Of a stretch of DNA of 64,000 bases, positions 20,920 to 31,883 are shown in pieces; position 1 is the stretch's first letter; each line of letters starts with the position of its first letter. The translations under genes and the position numbers were made by a program. Origin of the DNA: Piezodorus guildinii. Its lineage: Eukaryota; Arthropoda; Insecta; Hemiptera; Pentatomidae. The stretch covers positions 109,851,147 to 109,915,146 of the forward strand of contig CM041292.1 of assembly GCA_023052935.1 (NCBI GenBank). The letters are read 5' to 3'. A model generated the notes under the pieces. That model ran no database searches and was not told the origin of the DNA. It was given only the letters and a program-made list of their open reading frames with translations.

Positions 20920-21890
20920 AAGATAATATTTTTTCTAAAATCTTTAGCTTTCCAACGGTATATCATACATGTATATTCCTACTCTTATGTTTAAAAACCA
21001 AAAATTGCATTAAACAAATATTTTTTCAGTTTTCTCCTTTAGTTGCTTTTCGAATTCGCTCAACTTGCATATTTAGCTGTTTTTCATCAGTGGTAAAAAG
21101 ACAATATAGTTTTTTTATAGAATCAACAAAATTAAAGGTACATTAGAGTTAGAGAAAGAAAATTTAAAATATCGGCATTTAAGCCCTGTCAGACTATTTT
21201 AATCCGAACAAAACCTAAATGATATTAAAGCCCATTAAATTTTACATCGATATAGCGAGTTTATTCAAAATCGTCGGATCCGTTTTCGAGAAAATCGAAA
21301 AAAGATGCAAAATGCATGGTATAAAGTGGCTCCTCTGGTAAGCTCATTTTGATGAAAAGGGTTTTGGAACGTCTCGGGCGTATATTTGTCTGAATATGAA
21401 ATTTCAGTTTCATAGGACTTACCGTTTCCACCCTGGAGTTACCACACACACAAACACACCTTTTTGTGGAACTTGGTTATTTGGACTCAGGGGACCCTAA
21501 AATGTGTATTTCCGTTGAAAACTGGAAATCGAAAATTTTCACGATCGCAATACTTTCCCTTACTATATATAGTAAGTGAAAGTAAACTTGTAAAACCGAA
21601 TAAAATTGGAATCGATAAACATAACAAACAAATAAACTAAACAAATTTATGTTTATAATTTCTGCTGATGATTAAATATAAGAATTAATAATTATATAAT
21701 AAACATAATATTTTCTTGCTAAGTGCACTTTTTGTTACGATGAACTAATAATCCCAAAGTAATAAACTTTTAATTGGTTTGGGTCTTTTAATTGGTCAGT
21801 CAAACTTTTTTTTTTAATTGGTCAAACTGATGTTTAAATTTAACATAAATGACACCACATTTAAATTACTAGAAAGGGCGGTTCGCTAGG
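20920..21890 (-). repeat. Interspersed repeat family R, long copy
   Basis: Reading on the - strand it starts near 21890 with GGTGTCATTTATG and passes a CTTGCTAAG-AAAATATTATG block, CGATTCCAATTTTATTCGG, TTTACTTTCACTTACTATAT and GTGTGTTTGTGTGTGTGG. It reaches GATATACCGTTGGAAAGC near 20960. It faces the 20100 copy and is the most complete member I can trace, about 1 kb. It has no ORF and no target duplication. Confidence 0.6.
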
Positions 21891-21967
21891 ATTATATATT
21901 TCATTATCATTTGCAGGCCAGTTAATTGTGTATTAGGATGAAGAGGGGCAAACCGTACTTATTACTT

Positions 21968-22218
21968 TCGCTGGAGAAGTTATTCGAGGATGCGGTCATC
22001 AAGAAAAATATACTAATATGATAAAATTATTTTATTGTGTGCGTTTCTGCCTACATTCTGTGCCTGCAGGGTTAACTATGTTTTCGAGCTAATCTCAGAG
22101 AGTCAACCTGATGCAGACTCAGAATGTAGGCTGAAAAGTAGGCAAAAAAAAAAAAAAAAAGTTTATTTTATTAGTGTGTTTTTTCTTGATGACCGCATTC
22201 TCAACCAACTTCTCCATC
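21968..22218. repeat. Foldback element, about 100-bp arms
   Basis: The left arm GGAGAAGTTATTCGAGGATG continues with CGGTCATCAAGAAAAA and ends with CTGCCTACATTCTGTGCCTG. The right arm repeats this in reverse from 22112 to 22218, with a poly-A expansion at about 22143-22160. The spacer is only about 40 bp. It sits between two inverted pieces of family R (21592-21890 and 22741-22960). Confidence 0.75.
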
Positions 22219-22290
22219 ATATATTCTTAGTGGTCATCAACTCCATTATTAAAAATTATTTTCATTCATTAAACCGTTAATACCATTACA

Positions 22291-22572
22291 ATGGTCACCA
22301 TTCGCTTAAGATACACTGGCATTGCAGAGGTTATCTTAATGCATTATCCCTCCCTGACTTATGAAGATATGCATGTCCATACCTGTAGGAGAGGAGAAGA
22401 ATGTAGGAAGTGCTCATGTGTGTCCCGTTGTAGCGACCGGCGTGGAGTACGACACAAGGCCGCGGGTCAGTGGGCTACGGGGCCGCACGTAACTGCGGAG
22501 GTACTGCACGCCCTGCCTGTCATCTGGGATCCTACTATCTTCAAACTACCATTTCCTGCATATCTTACCTGA
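22291..22572 (+). other. Unrecognised ORF in a GC-richer patch
   Basis: 93 open residues with a Cys/Arg-rich centre (HTCRRGEECRKCSCVSRCSD). Base composition at 22380-22560 is clearly higher in G+C than the flanks. I recognise no domain and see no splice context. It may be part of a degraded element. Confidence 0.2.
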
Positions 22573-22740
22573 CTATAAGTGCATACCTCCTGCATATCCA
22601 AGTGTATCGCAGCCTTGTGAAAACCTCGTCCCATTAATTACTCCATATGTCAAGTATAGTTCCCACCTTATTCATGTTAGATTAAAAAAATACTGCTTTC
22701 CCTATTCTTTATGTTTACATATTGTAAGTTGAATAGCGAC

Positions 22741-22960
22741 TCGCCTTTGCTTCGCGTGGGTGCAATTTAAATGTCGTGTAATTTATCTTTAAAAAACTTC
22801 AGTTTGACCAAATTAAAAGTTTATCACTTTGGGATTATGGGTTCATCGTGAGGAAAAGTGCACTTAGCAAGAAAATATTATGTTTATTATATAAGTCTAT
22901 TAATTCTTATATTTCATCATCGGCAGGAATTAGAAACATGAATTGGTTAAAAAATCTAAA
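22741..22960 (+). repeat. Interspersed repeat family R, copy (5' half)
   Basis: Begins with CTCGCCTTTGCTTCGCGTGG, as at 38864 (ACTCGCCCACCTCTGCTTTG), and runs through GTGCACTTAGCAAGAAAATA to CATCATCGGCAGGAATTAG. The expected continuation (TTTAGTTTATTTGTTTGCTA) appears only at 23764, so about 800 bp seems to be inserted between. Confidence 0.6.
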
Positions 22961-23579
22961 ATCGGTTTAGATGAGGAAGATAGTTAGGGGTGAGGTCATC
23001 AGAAGAAACGTACATTAAAAAAAAGTGCTTATTTTTAATTGTGTGCCGATGTTTCGGCTAAGAGAAACAAGATAACAACCAATGTAATTATAAACTTAAT
23101 AATACGTTATAGGTATATAATAATAATATGGTGACTGTAATATAATATGGAAACGGACATGAATTTATCGTGAAGTGAGAATGGTTGACTGTGTGAGTAA
23201 GTGAGAGAAGTTAGTTGAGGGTGCAGTCAAACATAAATTTAATGTAAAATGATAATAAGATGACAGTTAGAAAGTATCGATGTAGAAGAAATTAAAGAAT
23301 AATATTTCAATAAGAATATTTAAAGAGAAACTAAGTAAATGATTAAATGTTAAAAGACCAAATACAATTTTTAAATATCAACAACTTTGAAGTGATAATT
23401 GTCGGTAATATATAAAAACAACAAAGTAAATAATATAGTTAGTATATAAAAAGAACATAAAAAACATATACAAAAGTTGTTAAACTTGTAAGGCCAATTT
23501 GCAGAAAGGTTTGTTATGTTAACTGATTCGACTATTAATTGAAGAAACAAACTAAAGGATTGGTTAATTATATATGTAT

Positions 23580-23580
<1 letters not shown>

Positions 23581-23631
<51 letters not shown>
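23581..23631. repeat. (AT)n microsatellite
   Basis: Pure AT dinucleotide run inside the presumed insertion 22961-23763. Confidence 0.95.
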
Positions 23632-23633
<2 letters not shown>

Positions 23634-23763
23634 ATTATGTAATGTTAATGGTATAAAATAGCGAACTGAGATTAAAAAGTACAGAATTAATAAGAAAAGT
23701 AAAGGTAACATGTGTGTTTCTTTCTAATCTTTTCTCAACGGTCAACTAAACTCCATAATTAAA

Positions 23764-23830
23764 AATGGGTTTAGTTTATTTGTTTGCTATGTTTAACGAT
23801 TCCTCTTTTATTCGGTTTATTGCAATTTTA
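23764..23830 (+). repeat. Interspersed repeat family R, continuation
   Basis: GGTTTAGTTTATTTGTTTGC and TTTATTCGGTTTATTGC match the inverse of 21592-21650. They continue the copy broken at 22960. Confidence 0.55.
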
Positions 23831-23872
23831 AATTTCATAACTTTTTCTAAATACATTTTAATTTATTAAGTT

Positions 23873-23876
<4 letters not shown>

Positions 23877-23914
<38 letters not shown>
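23877..23914. repeat. Poly-T run
   Basis: About 38 consecutive T. It could be the reverse-complement poly-A tail of an inserted element on the - strand, but no element body was recognised. Confidence 0.9.
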
Positions 23915-23916
<2 letters not shown>

Positions 23917-25957
23917 CTTCAAAGTTTGGTATTCACACCTGTCAATAAATGTTGACAATCAGTGATGTGATGATTGTGTAAAATTTTGTTGTGTAAAAGT
24001 CATCTTACTAAATTGAGCTTGATTTTATGTCCGGCATTAATTTAAAAATAGTATCAAATACGATTTTTAATAATTTCTACTTTTACTATGCATAAATTGT
24101 CAGTTATATTTCACAAAGAGGCGACAATATTTGAAGGGGAGAATATTATTTGAAGGGTTGAATCGAACTGTTTGGCTGGGAGGCCACACACAATCCGACG
24201 CTCAGTTATTGTAACAATAATGATTCGCCCACGGCTATTATCTTTTGTTAATGAAACTCCTCATTGTCCGTTTTATGTGCAGCGAAATGCAACAACTTTA
24301 TGCATTTGATATTAAGCTAGTTGAGATAAATTATTAAATAAACTGAAAACCTTTAGCGTCTGTGATTAACTGATACGGGGGTGTATGACATTTAGGTTTT
24401 CCGGTTTTAAATAATGAACAGCTTTCCTCGAAGAAAATCAGGTAGCGTTCAATTTCTCCTCAAAGGCACTTGTAGTTAAACAATGGAATAATGAATAAAC
24501 TCCTGGAAATTTTTCGGTCCATTAACCGCCTTTGATTAACTGGTCCATTGTTTTCTCTATTTAGACTTATTTAAGAAACCCGCAGTAATGATAATTTTAT
24601 GGGCATAATTTTGCGCAGGAACAATGCCTTCGAATTTTGTATTTTCAATAATGTCAAAAGTTGGAAAAAGAGGAAAATTATAACATCTAAAGCAGAAAAA
24701 AATAGGTCGATAAAAAATAAAGATGAATTAAATTTCGCCCATAAAATATCAGCATTCTTTTGTAAACTTTCACCATCCAAAAGCTAGATCGTAACGTAGT
24801 GCACCCTTGCCAATAGGCATAGAATACTATTCGGTGTTACTAAAAAATTATTCCAGCTATGTATTTGATGATTTAGCAAAAGTTAGTGTATTGCTTCTTT
24901 AGATATAATCTTTGGCATAAAATAGTGTCTTAAATCAGTTAAGTTCTATTTAACGTATGGAGTTATTTCCATTTTCGAAGATGAAATCTCATGAGCATAT
25001 TATGGCAGATTTTGGAAAAATAATATTAATTTCGTGGTCCTCATAGTACTAAATTTCTGAGACTATGGTTACACCAATTATAGAAAATGCTCACTTAAAG
25101 TGGTGACATGGCTTGGTACTGTGCTAAAAAGTCAATAGAAAGCACCGAATTTCCCATTACAATCAATACTTAAACTATTAAGGATCTCTTTCAATCTTTA
25201 TCTGATGTCAAACGACATTTTCAATGAAGAACGAAAACAAATTCTATGTATAATGTAATGCTTCAAACATAAACTATTTTCTTACCGCGATTACTGAATA
25301 TACGAAATAAAGTTAAATACGAATATTTTATTGTACATGTGCCTATCAATTACTTTTAGTTATTGAAATATTTTAATCAATTGTCCAAAATGGTAAAGTT
25401 GACAATTTAGTTTTATCAAGTTACTTTCTATCCTTCAACTATAGTGAAGATATTATGTTACATGATAGTGATTCTACTATTTTGAAGATATAAACGTTTT
25501 ATTCTTGCTTTCTCGAACGATATAATTACTATACGCCGAGATACTTTCAAATGTTTATCTCTGTTCATAAGCCGAAACACTGCTGCTACTTTTTTTTAAA
25601 TTCCAATGAATTCAATATTTTTTCCCTTCAATATTCATCGATTTTTTCCCTTAATCTCGTTTTTATTATGCATTATTACGGTTGATATCATCGTCGTTGT
25701 ATGTTTGTAAGTTATCATATTTTTCTCTAATTAAGTTCAAGGGTGTACAGTGTTTAAATATCTCGATATCTTTTTAACTCTTTGAAAAAACAGAAAACAC
25801 AAAAATAATATTAAGTTGTCTCTTTAAGGATCATCTGTATAAGTAAGTGCATTAAGTAGTTTAGTATATCTACGAAATCGATTTCATGTCAACTTTATAC
25901 CTGTGGGTACTAAGGTTTTTAACTTAGATATTTTTATGTCAGGTGTATTTATTATAT
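23915..25957. other. No recognisable gene
   Basis: Two kilobases of AT-rich sequence without a supported ORF, RNA or repeat copy. A pair of opposite-strand frames at 24571-24787 has no motif. Confidence 0.45.
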
Positions 25958-26280
25958 CATATATAGACATATATAAAAATGAATCGCCTTTTCCCTTGGT
26001 CATCGCATTATGCGTGAACGGCTTGACCTATTTCTCTATTTTTTTTTTTATGTTTATATTAGTCAGGAGAAGGATCTTATGAAAGAAAAAATATAAACAT
26101 TACGTGGGTAAATAGGTTTTTTTTTTTTGGTTTCTTTTTTTAATTTCCTAAAGTAATCTCTTTATCTACATATATAAAAATGAATCCCCTTTTTCCTTGG
26201 TCATCGCATCACGCGTGATCGAATTGACCGGATTCGGAAAGACATAGTTCGGGCAGGACATGGTCTGTCGGATCAGCTAG
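25958..26280 (+). mobile_element. Helitron-like non-autonomous repeat
   Basis: Two related starts, CATATATAAAAATGAATCGC (about 25968) and TCTACATATATAAAAATGAA (26165), each lead into CCTTGGTCATCGCATxACGC. The second copy ends GGATCAGCTAG at 26280 and is followed by T. TC at the 5' end and CTAG at the 3' end, between host A and T, are Helitron hallmarks. GACA/TGTC can form a small hairpin before the end. No Rep/helicase sequence is present. Confidence 0.45.
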
Positions 26281-27295
26281 TATGATATAAATTGGAAGAA
26301 TTGAAATTATATTATCCACGTCTGAGATGTTTCTTTTTATTGAAATATGTTTTTGTTCAATTTAAAATCTTTTTTTTTTTGTGTTACCATTTTACTGTGG
26401 AATCGATTTTTGTTTGTTAAATACAGCTCATTTATGCCATTGATAAGTTTAACATATCCTAATTCTTACAATTATATATAAGTTGTGATGAACTATTTAC
26501 AAAAATGCATACTTGATACTAGGAACAATATTCTAAATTGATTTATTATATCATCGTGACGCGTCGGTTTATGAAGAATTGATATAGTATCAATATTAAA
26601 CTTCATCAGTTTTTTTATTTGTTTGTTTTTTGTGATGATTCAACAGAAAGTTAAGTTGATTCAAGATCCTTAAAATTAAAGGTGCGTAAAGTTATTGAGA
26701 ATATTTTTATTTAGTTGAATGAGATAGTTCAGAAGTAAAAGTTACAGATATATAACACAATATTCGAATTTTTTTTTTGTTTTAAAGTAAATAAAGAACA
26801 ATTCTCGTAAACGTAGCTGTTAGGAGAATAGAGGGCTGCCCCGCGGCTGTGAATAGCTCAGTGCTTCCCAATTGAAAGAGAAAGCCCACTAAGTCGCCTC
26901 CGTAAATTGATAATAATAGGACATTGTCTGGTATAAAAAACTGTTTTTCACTTGCAAGTGTTGTTCTAAAGTTCTCTTCGCTATCCAACAGACCATAGCG
27001 ATTCCATTCCTTAACCGAGTTATCTTTTATCATTAGCAGAAGATAGAGGTTAGTCCCTGCCAACGAACTCTACTCAACAACCTTCTCTTTGTGCTCTAAT
27101 GAACCATTTATATGATAGTAGGAGTTTTAGCTGATATTTATTTAGTCGAGGCAAAGAAAAATTCTAAAAATATATTTAGTCTGAATGTGTATGATAAGAT
27201 GATACCTATCTTTAAATCCTACTATACATTAATTAAAATGTTCCAGTAATTGCCTAAAGAAAATTGATATATTACTAACGTAAATTTTTCTGCTT
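26281..27295. other. No recognisable gene; one unassigned ORF
   Basis: AT-rich. A 93-residue frame on the - strand (26782-27063) has moderate composition but no recognised motif, and nothing shows it to be an exon. Confidence 0.35.
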
Positions 27296-27545
27296 AGGCT
27301 AGTCGGACGATGCTACAATGTGAGCCCTAAATTTCCGTGTCCAGGTTTGATTAGGATCGTAAACTTTAACGTATCGAACAGACTCGAGACCAACTTTTTA
27401 CGTCCTTCCCGAAGGACGGCATAACAAAGGTTCTATTACTCCCATTAAAAAATCCCAGGGCCACTTGCTAGGTTTGAACACTAAATCTTGAGCATAAAAG
27501 GCTGTTATGCTAGCCACTACACCTCAGGTGACCCCAGCAAAGGAA
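27296..27545 (-). mobile_element. SINE-A copy
   Basis: Family 3' end TAGTCGGACGATGCTACAAT, body with GTCCTTCCCGAAGGACGGCA and TTAAAAAATCCCAGGG. The tRNA-like head at 27470-27540 is the reverse of GGGTCACCTGAGGTGTAGTGG, with GTGTTCAAACC as B box. The A and B boxes are well preserved. Confidence 0.8.
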
Positions 27546-27649
27546 AACTCTTTATATATATATACTTAAACTTAACTCGGCTTTAATTAACATTAACTTG
27601 AAATTTTTGAAGTCTCAAAAAAAATTTTTTTTAGACTTATTTAAATCAT

Positions 27650-28390
27650 AATACAAACATTTTTACAGTGCAAGTAAAAGTCACTATCCCACAAAGGCAA
27701 GCCCGTGGTGAGAAAGGAGCTCACCTGTGGCAATTCAATAAAAGCATAATAACAAACACTAACACTGTAAGAAACAATACAATATTTAAATAATATAACA
27801 CACATTTTTACAAAGAAATTGTAACACAGTCCACAGTAAGAAACAGTAATTTACTAAACCAAAAAGCTGTAAGGAATACATATACATATATACAAAATAT
27901 AAAATTAAGGCATGTAAATACAAAATTGAATTATATAATACCTATATAAAAAAACAATTATAAGAAACAGTGGACAGTAAGAAAGAGTAAATGACAAAAC
28001 CAAAAAGCAATAAGGAATACATATACCTGTATAAAGGATAAATATCAGAATGAGTAACGCAGGCATGTCTATAACGATAAGTAATTTGAATTCAATAATT
28101 CAGCTTTTTTTTCTTTACTGAGAGATTTCGCCCATCTTTTAACATTGTAGTAATAATTTAAAAACTTTGAAGGATTTTTGTGAGATTATTGAAAATTTGG
28201 AGGAATATTGTTGTAAAATCTAGCAATGAGATAACAAGTCTGGTGTGTCGTTCAGCTATGTTTTGGCCATGGCACCAGTAAGCTATAGTAATTTTTTACT
28301 CATGTAGACAAATATTTATTATGGTTCTGAATTACTTTCTAATAACGTCAGGATTTTTGAGCTACTATGTGTGATTTTTGTTAGGGCTGA
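27650..28390 (-). pseudogene. Possible LINE 3' end
   Basis: On the - strand, fragments in two frames read IARFYNNIPPNFQ and then NYYYNVKRWAKSLSKEKKAE. This resembles the final residues of CR1/Jockey-type LINEs (YN-x-LP ... F-x-x-x-L). The downstream stretch contains a twofold tandem repeat with period about 140 bp (AAACCAAAAAGC-TAAGGAATACATATACMTRTAT at 27855 and 27997). There is no catalytic motif, so the assignment is tentative. Confidence 0.3.
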
Positions 28391-28418
28391 AGTGTAAAGT
28401 AACTTTAATCCTTTTTTT

Positions 28419-28440
28419 TTTGTGTGTGTGTGTGTGTGTT
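28419..28440. repeat. (TG)n microsatellite
   Basis: Short TG run after a poly-T. Confidence 0.85.
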
Positions 28441-28610
28441 GGGTTTTTTTTTCATAATAATAAATACTATTGTTTCAGTAATTGTTTTTTATTATTCATT
28501 CCCAATGTGAACCTATTATTGTAATTTCCTAAAAAAAAAAAAAATTAATATTTTTTGCATTTTTATACATAAAAACACTGATTCATTTTCATACTCTTTT
28601 CCCATTCCAG

Positions 28611-28674
28611 CAGGTGACACCTAAAATAGATTGCCACAGTTGGTCCGTGCTCCGAAAAAAGTTATTGGGTCAAG
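28611..28674 (+). other. Candidate host exon A (64 nt)
   Basis: Preceded by a strong acceptor: a pyrimidine tract ending TTTTCCCATTCCAG, with a tandem CAGCAG. One frame is fully open and reads QVTPKIDCHSW then SVLRKKLLGQ. The donor would be CAAG|GTTAGG, which is weak. It leaves phase 1, which fits the entry phase of the exon at 30223 if that one is read as FTAHKRKWIEVFLSIL. Chance AG-open-GT combinations are common at this base composition, so support is modest. Confidence 0.2.
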
Positions 28675-30222
28675 GTTAGGACACTCCCTCTTCTTCAAAG
28701 GCAAATTTACTAACCGTTTGGTTTAGAAATTTTTCCTGTGTTGATAGTTGACGTCATTAATACATTCTCTGTATTATTGGATACAATCTGCTTTAGGAAT
28801 GTAAATAATCTCTGTGTGAATTTATCCTATACTGATGTTTTTTTTTTTAATTTCCCCTCTCCATTTTAACTTCCTTCATAAGGGACATATTATACTGATG
28901 CTCTTTTAATGTTTTTTTTTACAAAATCAGAGTCTGTAAATAAATATTCACATTATATATCTTTTAATTAAATAAATACGTTTAAACAACTGAAAATAGT
29001 TCATATTCAACGATTCTACCTTGGAATCTTTATGAATTTCATTAGCGGGGGCTATGTGTTGTTATTCGTCTATAAGCATTTCCTCTGTTTTCCCTGGTCC
29101 AACTTTATCCTCGATAATTTTAATACTGTGCAATCAATTAACAAATATACAATTTGTAAGGTATCATTTTTCACAGCTTGGTGCTTCCAGTTGTTCTAAG
29201 AGGTAGAAGTCATGTGTAAACTTGAAGTGTCCGATTCTAAGCCTGCATGTTACAAAGTACTTATTTGTTTTTATCAAATATCAAATTAAATAACTTTTAA
29301 TTTATTCTATTGTTAACCTACTGAACGAAATAAGGGTCATGAGTGGATAGTTTGAATGTCCATAGGTATTCCCTTAGATGCACTTTCTATAAAAAATGTT
29401 ATAAAAACAAATTTGCAATCATTAATTTACTTTTAATTGTTTTAAGGGATTTTTTATAGACTTATGGATGAATAATATTGTTTATTTTTTATTAATATCT
29501 ATATTTCAAAAGATGAATATGAAACAATGTTAAAGAGATTTTTTTTAAATCACTTACAATTCTTTTTCTTAGTGTATATATATTCTCATTCAGGCTAGTA
29601 TGAATCCAAAAGACTCATTTGTCTTTTTTTTATTAATGTTACATAACATTCTTGGTTGAATATTTTACTTTGGTCTAACCCGAAATCAGCCATTACAAAA
29701 GACAACTGTCGCAAAGTTTCCCGAAAAGCGACATTTGTGGATAAAATCTCCTTTGTTGGAATTATGAAAAATAATTGTTATCACTTTACAAGTCACGCTG
29801 TTACCTCTTTACTATTATGAATGTAATTTAATCTTTTTTTTTAATTTAAAAACTATCTTTTGTGAGTTTTGCAAAACCATTTAACCTGTTACTAATGGAG
29901 TTTACTTATCAGGATCAGAGTTAAAGTTCAGGCGTTCATTTATTCATTTAGTTTTTTTCTCCCTATTTTTAAACCATCTAAGAAAGTGACTGATTGACAA
30001 AGCGATTATTCCCAAGAATATAACCTTTAATATGAACATTTTTTTTCCATCTTTCCTTGAATGGGTGACGTTGGTAGATACAATTTTATTTATTATAAAT
30101 AATTAAATATTAAATTAAACATTTAATTATATTTAGTGATCACCGCTTACAAAAGAATTATTTTCTTTCAGAATTATAACTCAATCATCTTATTTTTAAC
30201 TGTAATTTAATTTTGTTTCCAG
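28675..30222. other. No recognisable gene
   Basis: AT-rich. If the flanking exon candidates are real, this is an intron of about 1.55 kb. Confidence 0.35.
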
Positions 30223-30272
30223 ATTTCACTGCTCATAAAAGAAAGTGGATCGAAGTTTTTCTTTCAATATTG
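30223..30272 (+). other. Candidate host exon B (50 nt)
   Basis: Bounded by an acceptor TAATTTTGTTTCCAG and an almost perfect donor TTG|GTAAGTAA. Two of three frames are open: ISLLIKESGSKFFFQY, and, in the phase left by exon A, FTAHKRKWIEVFLSIL. The second reading gives a basic stretch followed by a hydrophobic one, but I cannot name a family. The splice signals are the best in the window. Confidence 0.3.
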
Positions 30273-30859
30273 GTAAGTAATTATTTAATAATTACATTTT
30301 AAAGTCTATAAAGAAATTGTATTAGCACATCATTGAGATACTGAGGTATTTTATAGTAGCTAGTGTGAGTGTTAAAATATCAGTAATAGTTATTAGAAAT
30401 TTATGACCAACTAATCCTTTGATAACTGATTGAGTTGGAAGTTTGAGTGCTAGGTTGATGGTGTTTAGTTAAAGGAGAATTACTTACTGCCTGATAATGT
30501 CATTTTAAAATAAAATCTCTTCAGAACATCATGTTGAAAATATAAGTATCAGATTCCAAATTAATTTCCATCTATAAAAATAAGCTGCTGTACACTAACT
30601 ATTCGTTTTACATGGCTTTTTATCTGAAGCATAAAATTAATATGGCTATTATGTTAAGTGCATCGAAAATAGAAATTGATTTTTTCATTTTTATGTATTT
30701 TTCAAAGTTTTAGTCAATTTATATCCATGAAAATTGTAAATTATTTATTTCAGCGATAAAAAATAAATGGCGTGCATAAGTGCAATATTCGATATTGCTG
30801 ATACATTATAGGTGGAATAATCAGGAGTCCAGTCTTTTTTTTTTAATATTTTAATTTTG

Positions 30860-30897
30860 CCACGTTTTCGGCTCAAGCTTGTGAGCCAACATCAGGG
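30860..30897 (-). ncRNA. Hammerhead-like motif of the PLE terminal repeat
   Basis: On the - strand: CTGATGT (last core base changed from A), one unpaired T, a perfect 5-bp stem GGCTC/GAGCC around ACAAGCTT, then GAAAAC. The adjoining PLE endonuclease supports the assignment to PLE hammerheads. The changed core base makes catalysis doubtful. Confidence 0.6.
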
Positions 30898-30932
30898 CTT
30901 CAAACATCAGAACACAAGAGATACATATTAAT

Positions 30933-31083
30933 GTGATTATGAAAAAAATTTGAATGTAGTGACGATGATAACATTTAAAATAAAACAGAAAATATATCAA
31001 CATACTTAAATATTATAGATAAAAATAATGATTATATGATAATGATAAGCATGAAACTTTAGACTTTAATATAGAAGTAAAAC

Positions 31084-31114
<31 letters not shown>

Positions 31115-31455
31115 TTTTTTTTTTTTGTTTTTGTTTTACTTCTATATTAAAGTCTAAAGTTCATGCTTATCATTATCTATAATCATATTTTTATCTATAA
31201 TATTTAAGTATGTTGATTATTTTCTGTTTTATTTTAAATGTTACATCGTCACTACATTCAAATTTTTTCAAAAATAACATTAATATATATTAATGATTAT
31301 GAAAAAAATTTGAATGTAGTACGATGATAACATTTAATAAACAGAAAATATATCAACATACTTAAATTATTATAGATAAAAATAATGATAATGATAATGA
31401 TAAGCATGAAACTTTAGACTTTAATATAGAAGTAAAACAAAAAACAAAAAAAAAT
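30933..31455. repeat. Three alternating copies of a 165-bp block (A, inverted A, A)
   Basis: A (30933-31098) opens with GTGATTATGAAAAAAATTTG and ends ATATAGAAGTAAAACAAAAA. It is followed by its inverse (31115-31287) and then by a direct copy (31291-31455). All three contain CAGAAAATATATCAACATAC and GATAAGCATGAAACTTTAGA or their reverse complements, with few differences. Confidence 0.9.
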
Positions 31456-31461
31456 ATATAT

Positions 31462-31509
<48 letters not shown>

Positions 31510-31520
31510 TAATATATATA
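31456..31520. repeat. (AT)n microsatellite
   Basis: Interrupted AT run after the third copy of the 165-bp block. Confidence 0.9.
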
Positions 31521-31883
31521 AACGTACCATTACTGAGCCATGTCTAAGCATAAACTGAGGAAAACGAAACATAGGTAGTATAGGGAGGGGTTCATGTAAA
31601 AACCCCTGACGGTTTTTCTCTCTAAGTATAAATACTACAGATTGCCTTTGTACAATAAGGCAATAAATAAAAAATACAATAAAAAAAAAAAATGTACAAT
31701 AAGGCTCAACATTTTTAACATAAAATTATAAGCACTAGAATCTGAGGTATGTAAAAGATCCATGAGGTATATAAAAAAAATTAAATAAATAAAAGAAAAC
31801 CAGAAGTGTTATAAACGAAAAGAAAAATATACAGTAAATAAAATTTAAATTATACTAGCAAATTATACAATAAAGTAAGAAAG

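Noticed and set aside
23045..23065. GCCGAAACATCGG on the - strand as a hammerhead half
   Set aside because: No CUGANGA-like sequence or complementary stem precedes it.
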